Below are positions 53,045 to 62,480 of a stretch of 64,000 nt of DNA, one piece after another. The DNA lies in assembly GCA_034006985.1 (NCBI GenBank), contig JAVERT010000013.1, forward strand, positions 5,062 to 69,061. Direction: 5' to 3'. The notes under the pieces were generated by a model that saw nothing but the letters and a program-made list of their open reading frames with translations, was not told the DNA's origin and did no database searches. The translations under genes and the position numbers were made by a program. Within the stretch, counting starts at the first letter, position 1. Each line of letters opens with the position of its first letter. The DNA comes from Gudongella sp034006985. GTDB taxonomy: Bacteria; Bacillota; Clostridia; Tissierellales; Tissierellaceae.

Positions 53045-53067
53045 AAGGCCACTAAACAGCGGCCTTA
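53045..53067 (-). other. hairpin between rpmH and rnpA
   Basis: AAGGCC and GGCCTT pair around GCTGTTTAGT on the minus strand, overlapping the rpmH stop, then TTATT. It may attenuate rnpA relative to rpmH, giving more L34 than RnpA. Confidence 0.5.
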
Positions 53068-53199
53068 TGCAGAAAGTTTCTTTCTTCCTTTTCTTCTTCT
53101 AGCTCTTAATATTTCTCTTCCTGATCTAGTCTTCATTCTCTTTCTAAAACCGTGTTCTCTACTTCTTTGTCTTTTTTTCGGTTGATAAGTTCTCTTCAC
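53065..53199 (-). CDS. rpmH: 50S ribosomal protein L34
   Basis: Reading the minus strand from GTG 53199 gives 44 residues starting MKRTYQPKKRQRSREHGF, then RKRMKTRSGREILRARRRKGRKKLSA, exactly the L34 length and sequence type. The GTG is nine bases after GGAGG; the ATG two codons earlier (53205) is too close to the ribosome binding site. It starts the leftward origin operon. Confidence 0.97.
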   Translation of the reverse strand: MKRTYQPKKRQRSREHGFRKRMKTRSGREILRARRRKGRKKLSA

Positions 53200-53205
53200 A
53201 AACAT

Positions 53206-53693
53206 ACACCTCCTTCAATTAACTACAGGCAATGCTATATATTAAATATAGAGTTTACAAATGCAATCTTTAAAACACTACTATAAATTATATGTACTTG
53301 ACCCTATTATGTCAAGATTTTAATTAATAGTAATCCACAATTTTTAGTATTTAATCTACAGATAGCTGTGGATATCTATTGAATATATACCCATCATCTG
53401 ATAATATAATAGAGGATGTTGATAAGTATTGCAAGTCAGTGGATAAACTTAACTTATACACAATTTGTGGATAGATTGTGTATAAGTTTTAAAATAACCC
53501 TAGTTTTTATATTAAATTATCGTAATTTATTAGGTTTTTTATCCACATTTTTATTTTTTTACTTTTGTGGATAGAGATTATATTGTTTTATTATTGATAC
53601 TTATCCACATATAGTTGATAATTTTATCCACAATATGAAATTATTAATTTTTATTTTTTATTTGTTTATAGATATTTTTTAGGAGGTCATCAT
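53206..53693. other. oriC part 1: DnaA-box cluster upstream of dnaA
   Basis: This AT-rich, gene-free 488 bp holds many DnaA boxes. Perfect TTATCCACA is at 53539, 53601 and 53624 (+). TTATACACA is at 53454 (+) and 53477-53485 (-). One-mismatch boxes are at 53331 (+), 53367-53375, 53438-53446, 53466-53474 and 53566-53574 (-). It should also hold the divergent rpmH and dnaA promoters. The arrangement fits the incA/incB part of a Firmicutes origin and probably autoregulation of dnaA. Confidence 0.92.
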
Positions 53694-55028
53694 ATGGAAA
53701 CAAATTTGGACCAGATATGGGAAGGAGTTCTTAATCTTATAAAGGTTGAACTTACTGAAGTTAGCTATAATACTTGGCTAAAATCGATTGAACCTATTAG
53801 TCTAATAGAAGATGAAATTGTATTAGGCGCTCCAAACGATTTTACAAAAGGTATCTTAGAAGGTAGGTACTTCAATCTCATTAAGAATTCAATTACACAA
53901 GTAACTGGTGATAACTATGGAATCAAATTTATTATTCCAGGTGAAGAAATTCAACCAATAGAACCTTCTGCAAAGAAAAAAGAAGCCGTAGAGGTTTTAA
54001 ATAAATCAAAATTGAATCCAAAGTATTCTTTTAGTACCTTTGTAACTGGAAAAAGTAATGAGTTTGCTCACGCAGCATCAGTTGCAGTTGCTGAAGCACC
54101 TGCTCAAGCTTATAATCCATTGTTCATTTATGGTGGGGTAGGACTTGGTAAAACTCATTTAATGCATGCTATAGGTAATTATATATTAAGTCAAAACCCA
54201 AAAGCAAAAGTTGTTTATGTCTCATCAGAGAAATTTACTAATGAACTTATCAACTCTATTAGAGAGTATAAAAATGAAGAATTTAGAAATAAATACAGAA
54301 ATGTAGATGTGCTACTTATTGATGATATACAATTTATAGCAGGGAAAGAAGGAACACAAGAAGAATTTTTTCATACCTTTAATGCACTTCACGATGCAAA
54401 TAAGCAGATAATAATATCAAGTGATAGACCACCAAAAGAGATTCCAACTCTTGAGGATAGATTGAGATCAAGATTTGAATGGGGACTTATTACTGATATT
54501 CAGCCACCAGATTTAGAAACTAGAATTGCTATATTAAGAAAAAAAGCTAATTTAGAGAATATACAAGTACCAGATGATGTAATGCTTTTGATTGGTGAGC
54601 GAATTCATTCTAATATAAGGGAACTAGAAGGTGCTCTTATAAGAGTAGTGGCTTATTCATCTTTAACTAATAAATCTATAAACATAGATCTTGCTGAGGA
54701 AGCTTTAAGAGATATAATTTCAAATAATAAACCTGTAGAAATAACTACTGATCTTATTAAAGACAGGGTATCTAAAAAATTTAATATTAAAATGGACGAT
54801 TTTTCTTCTAAAAAAAGAACAAGAGCTATAGCTTATCCAAGACAAATAGCTATGTATCTTACAAGAGAACTTACTGATCTTTCTTTACCCAAGATAGGAG
54901 ACGAGTTTGGTGGTAGGGACCACACTACCGTTATACATGCTTGTGATAAAATTAATAAAGATATAGAAGTTAACAGTTTATTAAAAACTAAACTAGAAAA
55001 TATAATAGCTGAATTAAAAAAACTATAA
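53694..55028 (+). CDS. dnaA: chromosomal replication initiator DnaA
   Basis: The 444-residue protein has domain I (WEGVLNLIKVELTEVSYNTWLKSIEPI), an AAA+ domain with FIYGGVGLGKTHLMHAIG and VLLIDDIQFIAGKEGTQEEFFHTFN, and domain IV with the DnaA signature PKIGDEFGGRDHTTVIHACDKI. It binds the boxes on both sides of its gene and opens the origin. It starts behind AGGAGG. Confidence 0.99.
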   Translation: METNLDQIWEGVLNLIKVELTEVSYNTWLKSIEPISLIEDEIVLGAPNDFTKGILEGRYFNLIKNSITQVTGDNYGIKFIIPGEEIQPIEPSAKKKEAVEVLNKSKLNPKYSFSTFVTGKSNEFAHAASVAVAEAPAQAYNPLFIYGGVGLGKTHLMHAIGNYILSQNPKAKVVYVSSEKFTNELINSIREYKNEEFRNKYRNVDVLLIDDIQFIAGKEGTQEEFFHTFNALHDANKQIIISSDRPPKEIPTLEDRLRSRFEWGLITDIQPPDLETRIAILRKKANLENIQVPDDVMLLIGERIHSNIRELEGALIRVVAYSSLTNKSINIDLAEEALRDIISNNKPVEITTDLIKDRVSKKFNIKMDDFSSKKRTRAIAYPRQIAMYLTRELTDLSLPKIGDEFGGRDHTTVIHACDKINKDIEVNSLLKTKLENIIAELKKL

Positions 55029-55030
55029 AC

Positions 55031-55193
55031 TGTGGAAAAGGTCTAATAGAATTAATAGCTTATCCACATGTTATTAAATGAACTACAATATTCAATTTAG
55101 AAAGACATAAAGGGTTATCAACATAATCACAAGCCCTACTACTATTACTACTATAGTTTCTTATTCTATTACTCTATAAGGGAGGCCAAAAAT
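55031..55193. other. oriC part 2: DnaA boxes and DnaA-trio unwinding element
   Basis: Between dnaA and dnaN are TTATCCACA (55060-55068) and two weaker boxes (complement at 55031-55039, TTATCAACA at 55115-55123). A short GC-rich step AAGCCC follows (55131-55136, sharing its last C with the first triplet), then CTA CTA CTA TTA CTA CTA (55136-55153). Read on the other strand these triplets are six DnaA-trio units (TAG/TAA), as in the B. subtilis basal unwinding system. AT-rich DNA follows. This is the probable strand-opening site. Confidence 0.85.
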
Positions 55194-56300
55194 ATGAAGT
55201 TTAAAGTTGAACAAAAAGATCTTGCGAAACACATAAGTATAGTACAGAAAGGAATTTCTACTCGTTCCACTCTTCAAATTCTAGATGGAATATTGATAGA
55301 GGCAAAAGAAGATAAAATAAAGCTTACAGCGACTGACTTAGAAATTAGCATTGAGACATTTGTAGATGCCGATGTAGAATCTACTGGAAAAATAGTCTTA
55401 AATTCAAGAATTTTTGGAGATATTGTAAAAAAATTACCGAATGATCTTATTGAATTTACAATTAAAGAAAATGGAGTTAATATTAAATGCCAAAATGTTG
55501 AATTTAATATAATTGGTAATCCAGGAGAGGATTATCCTAATCTACCTATTACCATTGAAGAAAATTCTTTTAAGATAGGTAAAGATTTATTTAAGTCAGC
55601 TATAAAGCAAACAGTATTTGCTACTACCCAAGATGAAACAAGGCCATCTTTAACTGGAGTTCTACTTGAAATGGAAGATGGATTTATTTCATTTGTTTCA
55701 TTAGATGGGTATAGATTGGCGCTTCGAAAAATAAAAACTGCTTACAATTTAGATAAAAAGATTATTATTCCTGGCAGAACTCTAAATGAATTAAATAAAA
55801 TACTGGATGATAGTGAAGATGACTTAGCTATTAGTATTTCACAAGGTCAAGTTATTTTTAATATAGGAGATACTTTAATGTATTCGAAATTATTAGAAGG
55901 ACAATTCTTTAATTATAGAGATATAATGAGAAGTGAACACAATACTAGTATTAGAGTAAATAGGAATGGATTCCAAAATGCATTAGAAAGAGCTTCTTTA
56001 CTTGCTAAAGAAGAAAAAGCAAATCTTATTAAGTTATCTATTACAGATGGAGAAGTTGTAATAAAATCAAATTCTGAAATGGGTGATGTATACGAAGAAG
56101 TTCCAGCAAAATCTAAAGGTGAAGATTTAAATATTGCATTTAATTCTAGATATATTTTAGAGGGAATCAAAATAATTAATTCTAATGAAATAGTTTTAAA
56201 TTTTGTAGGTAGTTTAAACCCTTGTATCATAAATGGGGCGGATGATGATAATTATACTTATCTAGTGCTTCCTGTAAGACTAGCTCAGGATGATTTTTAA
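55194..56300 (+). CDS. dnaN: DNA polymerase III beta subunit (sliding clamp)
   Basis: The 368-residue protein begins MKFKVEQKDLAKHISIVQKGISTRSTLQILDGILIEA and contains the three clamp domains, with ATTQDETRPSLTGVLLEM, SLDGYRLALRK and the C-terminal YTYLVLPVRL. It forms the ring that holds polymerase on DNA. It follows dnaA and oriC part 2. Confidence 0.98.
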   Translation: MKFKVEQKDLAKHISIVQKGISTRSTLQILDGILIEAKEDKIKLTATDLEISIETFVDADVESTGKIVLNSRIFGDIVKKLPNDLIEFTIKENGVNIKCQNVEFNIIGNPGEDYPNLPITIEENSFKIGKDLFKSAIKQTVFATTQDETRPSLTGVLLEMEDGFISFVSLDGYRLALRKIKTAYNLDKKIIIPGRTLNELNKILDDSEDDLAISISQGQVIFNIGDTLMYSKLLEGQFFNYRDIMRSEHNTSIRVNRNGFQNALERASLLAKEEKANLIKLSITDGEVVIKSNSEMGDVYEEVPAKSKGEDLNIAFNSRYILEGIKIINSNEIVLNFVGSLNPCIINGADDDNYTYLVLPVRLAQDDF

Positions 56301-56343
56301 TATTAGAAAAAGCATCAAAGACGCTTTTTAAATGGAGGGAAAA

Positions 56344-56553
56344 ATGGAAGAGATTAAATTAGAAACAGAGTATATTAAATTGGACCAATTTTTAAAACTT
56401 TGTGGCATAGCTCAAACTGGTGGTCAAGCTAAGATGATGATAGCTGATGGTATAGTTAAAGTAAATGATGAGGTATCAACACAAAGAGGTAAAAAAATAA
56501 GAATAAATGATAAAATAGAAGTTGATGATGAATACTTGTTTATTGTGATATAA
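56344..56553 (+). CDS. yaaA: S4-domain RNA-binding protein YaaA
   Basis: The start is ATG 56344 behind GGAGGG (69 residues). The S4-like fold shows in YIKLDQFLKLCGIAQTGGQAKMMIADGIVKVNDEVSTQRGKKI. This small protein is always found between dnaN and recF in Firmicutes and is thought to bind RNA or help ribosome assembly. Confidence 0.94.
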   Translation: MEEIKLETEYIKLDQFLKLCGIAQTGGQAKMMIADGIVKVNDEVSTQRGKKIRINDKIEVDDEYLFIVI

Positions 56554-56596
56554 TAAAAAACTGAAGAACATTTGTTTGTATTAAGGAGTGTAGTTC

Positions 56597-57733
56597 TTGA
56601 TAATTGAAGGAATAAAACTTATTAATTTTAGAAATTACAATAATCTAAGTGTATTGTTTAATCCAAATATTAATATAATGGTTGGTAGGAATGCACAAGG
56701 CAAAACAAATTTATTAGAAGCAATTTATATTTGTTCTACAGGAAGATCTTTTAGAACATCAAGAGATAAAGAAATAATCAAATTTGAAAAACAGGAAGCT
56801 TATATAGGAGCAAATTTAAAAGTAGGTGAGCTTGAAAAATTTACTGAAATAAAATTTGATAAAGAAAAAAGCAAGAGGATAAAGGTCAATAAGATAGAGC
56901 TTAAAAGTTATAAGGAATTAAATACTGGATTAAAGGTTGTAGTTTTTTCACCAGAGGATTTAAAACTTGTAAAAGATGGTCCTAGTAACAGAAGAAATTA
57001 TCTTGATTCAAGTATATCTCAACTTAAACCTCTTTATTATTATAATTTAAATAGATATTATAAAATACTTATACAGAGAAATAATCTATTAAAATCTATA
57101 AAATTTAAAAGCAGTTTACCAGATCTAATTGAAGTATTTGATATTCAAATGGCAAAACTAGGATCTTTGATAATTTTAGAAAGAGAGAGTTATATTAATA
57201 GATTATTGATTGAAGCTAAAATTAATCACAATATTATTACTAAAAACACGGAAACCTTAGATATTGATTACTTAAGAAGTATAGAAAATGGAAAATCTTT
57301 AATAGAAATTGAAAAACAATTTTTAGAAATCCTTAAATTAAGCAGAAAAAAGGATATTGAATTAGGAACTACGACTAAAGGACCACACAGAGATGATTTT
57401 AGTATATTAATAAATGGAAAAGACTCTAAAATATATGCTTCACAGGGTCAACAACGATCGATTGTATTAACATTAAAACTTTCAGAAGTTGAAATAATTA
57501 AAAGAGAAACTGGTTATAATCCAATTCTTTTATTAGATGATGTCTATTCTGAGCTTGATGAAGAGAGAAGAATTCATTTAACTAAATTATTTAGTAAAAT
57601 GCAAACCTTTATTACTCTTACTGATGCTGTAGATATAAATGGTTTAGATGGATATGAAAAAGAATTTTTTTATATAAATAATGGATGTATATATAATGGA
57701 AAAAAGACTTGGAGGGAAGTAAATGGCCAATGA
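56597..57733 (+). CDS. recF: DNA replication and repair protein RecF
   Basis: The 378-residue SMC-like ATPase has Walker A MVGRNAQGKTNLLEAIY, the signature YASQGQQRSIVLTLKLSEV and Walker B PILLLDDVYSELDEERR. It loads RecA at gaps. The start is a TTG eight bases after AAGGAG. It overlaps the gyrB start by 11 bases. Confidence 0.97.
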   Translation: MIIEGIKLINFRNYNNLSVLFNPNINIMVGRNAQGKTNLLEAIYICSTGRSFRTSRDKEIIKFEKQEAYIGANLKVGELEKFTEIKFDKEKSKRIKVNKIELKSYKELNTGLKVVVFSPEDLKLVKDGPSNRRNYLDSSISQLKPLYYYNLNRYYKILIQRNNLLKSIKFKSSLPDLIEVFDIQMAKLGSLIILERESYINRLLIEAKINHNIITKNTETLDIDYLRSIENGKSLIEIEKQFLEILKLSRKKDIELGTTTKGPHRDDFSILINGKDSKIYASQGQQRSIVLTLKLSEVEIIKRETGYNPILLLDDVYSELDEERRIHLTKLFSKMQTFITLTDAVDINGLDGYEKEFFYINNGCIYNGKKTWREVNGQ

Positions 57734-59645
57734 TATAAATGAAAATGGAAATGGCAGGCATTATACTGCCAGTGATATTCAGGTTTTAACAGGACTTGAG
57801 CCGGTAAGGAAAAGACCCGGTATGTATATCGGTAGTACAGGACCTAAAGGATTGCATCATCTTGTTTACGAAGTTGTGGATAATAGTATAGATGAAGCTT
57901 TAGCTGGAATTTGCGATAAAATTAGTATTGTTATAGAAAAAGATAACTCTGTAAAAGTAGATGATAATGGTAGTGGTATTCCCGTAGAAATTCATCCACA
58001 AACTGGAAAATCAACTGTAGAAACTGTATTGACTATACTTCATGCAGGAGGAAAGTTTAATAATTCTGCATATAAAGTATCAGGAGGTTTACATGGAGTT
58101 GGTGTTTCTGTTGTTAATGCACTTTCAGAATGGCTAGTTGCTGAAGTAAAAAGAGATGGAAATGTATATAGGCAAAGGTTTAAAAGAGGAGAACCAGATG
58201 GTGAACTAGAGATAGTTGGAAAATCAAATACGACAGGTACCATGATTCATTTTAAGCCAGATTATCAAATATTTGAAATTCTTGAATATGATTTTGATAC
58301 ATTGAAAAATAGATTTAGAGAGATGGCTTTTTTAAATAAAGGTATAAAAATATCATTAGTTGATGAGAGAACAGGACATCACAAAGAATTTCATTATGAT
58401 GGTGGAATCAAATCTTTTGTTGAGTATATAAATAAAAATAAAAATCCTATTCATAAGGATGTTATATATTTTGAGGCTGATAAAGATTTTACTACTGTAG
58501 AACTTGCAATTCAGTATACCGACGGTTATAGTGAAAATGTGTTTACATTTGCAAACAATATTGGTACAGCTGAAGGTGGTACTCATCTTTCGGGGCTAAG
58601 AACTGCTTTGACAAGATGTATTAATGATTATGCGAGAAAATACAATTTTTTAAAGGAAAAAGATGATAATTTATCTGGTGAGGATGTTAGAGAGGGAATA
58701 ACTGCTATTCTTTCTGTAAAACTTCCAGAACCTCAATTTGAAGGACAAACTAAGGGAAAACTTGGAAATAGTGAAATAAGAGGAATAGTAGAATCATTGA
58801 CAAATGATTTTTTAAGTAATTATCTAGAAGAAAATCCTAAAATTTCTAAAATAATATTAGATAAAGCTATCAGTTCAAAAAGAGCAAGAGAAGCTGCTAG
58901 AAAGGCAAGAGATTTAACTAGAAAGAGAAGCATTTTTGATAATACAACATTGCCTGGAAAACTATCTGATTGTCAATCTAACGATATAAAGGAAACGGAG
59001 ATCTATATAGTCGAGGGAGATTCAGCTGGTGGTAGTGCTAAACAAGGAAGAGATAAAAAGTTCCAAGCAATTCTGCCTTTAAGAGGAAAGATCATGAATG
59101 TAGAAAAAGCAAGGTTGGATAAGATTCTTTCTTCCACTGAGATTAAAGCTATGATAACAGCTTTTGGTACAAGTATAGGTGAAGATTTTAATATTCTAAA
59201 ACTTAGATATGGAAAAATCATAATTATGACGGATGCCGATGTTGATGGGGCACATATTAGGACTTTAATATTAACATTCTTTTATAGGTACTTAAGAGGA
59301 TTGATTGATAATGGGAATATATATATAGCACAACCACCGCTTTATAAGGTTACAAAAAGTAGGAAAGAGCATTATTGTTACACGGATAAAGAGTTAGAAA
59401 ATACTTTAGCTGAAATTGGAAACACAGGATATACAATTCAAAGATACAAAGGTCTTGGAGAGATGAATGCAACACAACTTTGGGATACTACAATGGACCC
59501 TGATCATAGAACTCTATTAAAAGTAAATATTGAAGATGCGTTAGTTGCTGATGAAATATTTACAACTCTAATGGGTGATAAAGTAGAGCCTAGAAGAGAA
59601 TTTATTGAAGAAAATGCAAAATATGTTAAGAATCTTGACATCTAG
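57723..59645 (+). CDS. gyrB: DNA gyrase subunit B
   Basis: The 640-residue protein has the GHKL ATP site (YEVVDNSIDEALAG, VDDNGSGIPVEIHP, GGLHGVGVSVVNALS), the TOPRIM motifs EGDSAGGSAKQGRD and DADVDGAHIRTL, and PLYKV, YKGLGEMNATQLWDTTMDP. Together with GyrA it adds negative supercoils. It is nine bases ahead of gyrA. Confidence 0.98.
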   Translation: MANDINENGNGRHYTASDIQVLTGLEPVRKRPGMYIGSTGPKGLHHLVYEVVDNSIDEALAGICDKISIVIEKDNSVKVDDNGSGIPVEIHPQTGKSTVETVLTILHAGGKFNNSAYKVSGGLHGVGVSVVNALSEWLVAEVKRDGNVYRQRFKRGEPDGELEIVGKSNTTGTMIHFKPDYQIFEILEYDFDTLKNRFREMAFLNKGIKISLVDERTGHHKEFHYDGGIKSFVEYINKNKNPIHKDVIYFEADKDFTTVELAIQYTDGYSENVFTFANNIGTAEGGTHLSGLRTALTRCINDYARKYNFLKEKDDNLSGEDVREGITAILSVKLPEPQFEGQTKGKLGNSEIRGIVESLTNDFLSNYLEENPKISKIILDKAISSKRAREAARKARDLTRKRSIFDNTTLPGKLSDCQSNDIKETEIYIVEGDSAGGSAKQGRDKKFQAILPLRGKIMNVEKARLDKILSSTEIKAMITAFGTSIGEDFNILKLRYGKIIIMTDADVDGAHIRTLILTFFYRYLRGLIDNGNIYIAQPPLYKVTKSRKEHYCYTDKELENTLAEIGNTGYTIQRYKGLGEMNATQLWDTTMDPDHRTLLKVNIEDALVADEIFTTLMGDKVEPRREFIEENAKYVKNLDI

Positions 59646-59654
59646 GAGGAAAAA

Positions 59655-62075
59655 ATGGAAAACGAACGAGATAAGTTAATTGATATAAATATTAAAGATG
59701 AAATGAAGACTTCTTATCTAGATTATGCTATGAGCGTAATAGTAAGCCGTGCACTTCCTGATGTAAGAGATGGTCTAAAGCCTGTTCATAGAAGGATTCT
59801 TTATGCTATGGATGAATTAAATATGCCACCTGATAAACCTCATAGAAAATCAGCGAGGGTTGTCGGGGATGTACTAGGTAAGTACCATCCACATGGAGAT
59901 AGTTCAGTTTATGGAGCAATGGTAAGATTAGCGCAAGATTTCAATACTAGATATTTACTAGTAGATGGACATGGTAACTTTGGTAGTGTTGATGGTGACA
60001 GTGCTGCAGCAATGCGTTATACTGAAGCTAGATTAACCAAAATAGCAATGGAAATGATGCGAGATATAGGAAAGGAAACGGTAGACTACAAACCTAACTT
60101 TGATGAAAGTTTAATGGAGCCTATAGTTTTACCAAGCAGATTTCCAAACTTGTTGGTAAATGGGTCTTCCGGTATTGCAGTTGGTATGGCAACTAATATG
60201 CCACCTCATAATCTTAGGGAAGTTATAGAAGGTATAGATTTAATGATTGATAATCCTGATGTAACTATTGAAGAATTATCTAAAGTTATTAAAGGACCAG
60301 ATTTTCCAACTGGTGCTAATATTATGGGTAAAGAAGGAATCAGAAGAGCATTTAAAACTGGCAGAGGCAAAATAAGAATGCGAGCAGTAGCTGAGATAGA
60401 AGAATCATCCAGAGGCAAACATAGTATAATAGTAACTGAAATTCCATATCAGGTAAATAAAGCTAGATTAATTGAAAAAATTGCAGAATATGTTAGAGAT
60501 AAAAAATTAGAAGGAATATCTGATCTTAGAGATGAATCTGATAGAGAGGGTATGAGAATTGTCATAGAAGTTAGAAGAGATGCTAATCCTAAAGTAGTTC
60601 TTAATAATTTATACAAGCATACTCAATTGCAATCTACATTTGGAATAATAAATCTTGCACTTGTAGATGGTCAACCTAAAGTCTTAAATTTAAAACAAAT
60701 AATTTATTATTATCTTGAGCACCAAAAGGAAATAATAACAAGAAGGACACAATACGATTTAAAAAAAGCTGAAGCTAGGGCTCATATTGTAGAAGGGCTT
60801 CGAATAGCTCTTGATAATATAGATAGAATTATTAAAATAATAAGAGGTTCAAGTGATGATCAATCAGCAAAGGATGCTTTGATCAAGGAATTTAAACTTT
60901 CAGAAATTCAAGCACAAGCAATTTTAGATATGAGATTAAAAAGACTTACAAATCTTGAATCTGATAAATTAAATGAAGAATATGAGGCCTTAATAAAACA
61001 AATAAACTGGTTTAAAGAGATACTCTCAAGTGAGAGAGTAGTGCTTAATATAATCAAAGAAGAATTACTTGAAATAAAAGATAAATATGGAGATATGCGA
61101 AGAACTAGAATAATGTTTTCAGCTGATGAAATAAATATGGAAGATATGATTGAAGATGAAGATGTAGTAATTACATTAACCCATTTTGGTTATATTAAAA
61201 GAATGCCAGAAGGAACTTATAGACCTCAAAAACGAGGAGGAAGAGGAGTAATAGCTCTTTCGAAACGAGATGAAGATTTTGTAGAAGATCTTTATATCAC
61301 ATCGACACATAGTACAATACTATTCTTTACAAGTAAGGGTAGAGTATTTTCACTTAAAGCATATGAGATTCCTGAGGCAAGTAGAACTGCTAGGGGTACA
61401 GCTATAGTAAATCTGCTTAGCTTAAATCCTGATGAAAGAGTTTCTGCAATAATACCTCTGTATAAACATAATCCTGAAGGTTATCTCGTTATGGCTACAA
61501 GAGATGGTACAGTTAAGAAAACTGCGCTAGATCAGTTTGATAATATACGTAAAACAGGAATAATTGGTATATCTCTTAGAGATGATGATGAACTAATAAG
61601 TGTAAGACTTACCGATGGGGAACAAGACTTAATTCTAGTTACCCTAAAAGGAATGGCAATAAGATTTAAAGAAGCAGATGTAAGAGATATGGGTAGAACT
61701 GCAATGGGAGTAAAAGGAATATCCTTAAAAAAAGAAGACCTAGTTGTAGCAATGGAAATAGTTGAAAAAGACAAGTTTCTTCTAGTTATATCGGAAAAAG
61801 GTTTTGGAAAAAGAACCTTATTAGATGAGTATAAAACTCAAAATAGAGGTGGGAAAGGTTTAATAACATACAGTATAAAAGAAAAGACAGGAGATATTGT
61901 TTCTGCTAAAGTAATTAGTGATCAGGATGAGGTTATGATAATCTCCCTAAATGGAACAATAATAAGACTTGGAATCAAAGATATATCAATTATGGGTAGA
62001 AGTACTCAGGGTGTTACTTTGATGAGAATGAAGGATGACAAAGTAGTTGCAGTGGCAAAATATATTGGGGAGTAG
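59655..62075 (+). CDS. gyrA: DNA gyrase subunit A
   Basis: The 806-residue protein has the catalytic tyrosine in AAMRYTEARLTKIA and a beta-propeller C-terminal domain with the GyrA box QKRGGRGV. The quinolone-binding region reads HPHGDSSVYGAMVR. Counting from Met1 the numbering equals E. coli: Ser83 is present but position 87, normally Asp or Glu, is Gly (codon GGA at 59913-59915). See findings. The gene precedes an RsbV-type gene by 75 bases. Confidence 0.98.
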   Translation: MENERDKLIDINIKDEMKTSYLDYAMSVIVSRALPDVRDGLKPVHRRILYAMDELNMPPDKPHRKSARVVGDVLGKYHPHGDSSVYGAMVRLAQDFNTRYLLVDGHGNFGSVDGDSAAAMRYTEARLTKIAMEMMRDIGKETVDYKPNFDESLMEPIVLPSRFPNLLVNGSSGIAVGMATNMPPHNLREVIEGIDLMIDNPDVTIEELSKVIKGPDFPTGANIMGKEGIRRAFKTGRGKIRMRAVAEIEESSRGKHSIIVTEIPYQVNKARLIEKIAEYVRDKKLEGISDLRDESDREGMRIVIEVRRDANPKVVLNNLYKHTQLQSTFGIINLALVDGQPKVLNLKQIIYYYLEHQKEIITRRTQYDLKKAEARAHIVEGLRIALDNIDRIIKIIRGSSDDQSAKDALIKEFKLSEIQAQAILDMRLKRLTNLESDKLNEEYEALIKQINWFKEILSSERVVLNIIKEELLEIKDKYGDMRRTRIMFSADEINMEDMIEDEDVVITLTHFGYIKRMPEGTYRPQKRGGRGVIALSKRDEDFVEDLYITSTHSTILFFTSKGRVFSLKAYEIPEASRTARGTAIVNLLSLNPDERVSAIIPLYKHNPEGYLVMATRDGTVKKTALDQFDNIRKTGIIGISLRDDDELISVRLTDGEQDLILVTLKGMAIRFKEADVRDMGRTAMGVKGISLKKEDLVVAMEIVEKDKFLLVISEKGFGKRTLLDEYKTQNRGGKGLITYSIKEKTGDIVSAKVISDQDEVMIISLNGTIIRLGIKDISIMGRSTQGVTLMRMKDDKVVAVAKYIGE

Positions 62076-62150
62076 AATGGCTTAAAGCTTTACTTTACAA
62101 TGTTTTTGGTATAAGATAAATACATTCTAGGAAGATGGAGGGAAGAGCGA

Positions 62151-62480
62151 ATGTCATTAAATACAAAGGTAGATTTTAACTATGATGGTAATCAATGGGT
62201 TATAAAACCTATAGGCGAGATTGATATTTACACTTCATCTGTATTTAAAGAAGAAGTTGTAAAAGCATATGAAGACAAAAAAGCAGATTTGGTTATTGAA
62301 GGAGAGTATTTAGAATACATTGATAGCACGGGATTAGGTGCTTTAATAGGCTTGTTAAAGATGCTGCAAGAGACAGAATTTAAGATTTATATAAACAATA
62401 TTAAACCAAATATAAGAAAACTTTTTGATATTACAGAATTGGATAAACTTTTTATAATCAGGGGTGGAGAGAATGCTTAA
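62151..62480 (+). CDS. anti-sigma factor antagonist (STAS domain, RsbV/SpoIIAA type)
   Basis: The 109-residue protein is a single STAS domain: GEIDIYTSSVFKEEV and LEYIDSTGLGALIGLLK, the latter with the Ser that is phosphorylated by the partner kinase. In RsbV/RsbW/SigB systems the dephosphorylated antagonist frees the sigma factor. It overlaps the following anti-sigma gene by eight bases. It may be co-transcribed with gyrA, but the 75-base gap could hold a promoter. Confidence 0.92.
   Translation: MSLNTKVDFNYDGNQWVIKPIGEIDIYTSSVFKEEVVKAYEDKKADLVIEGEYLEYIDSTGLGALIGLLKMLQETEFKIYINNIKPNIRKLFDITELDKLFIIRGGENA

Noticed and set aside
62076..62150. Sigma-B-type promoter before the RsbV-like gene
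   Set aside because: A GTTTTT and GGTATAAG are present but without the spacing of a SigB promoter, so the call would be guesswork.
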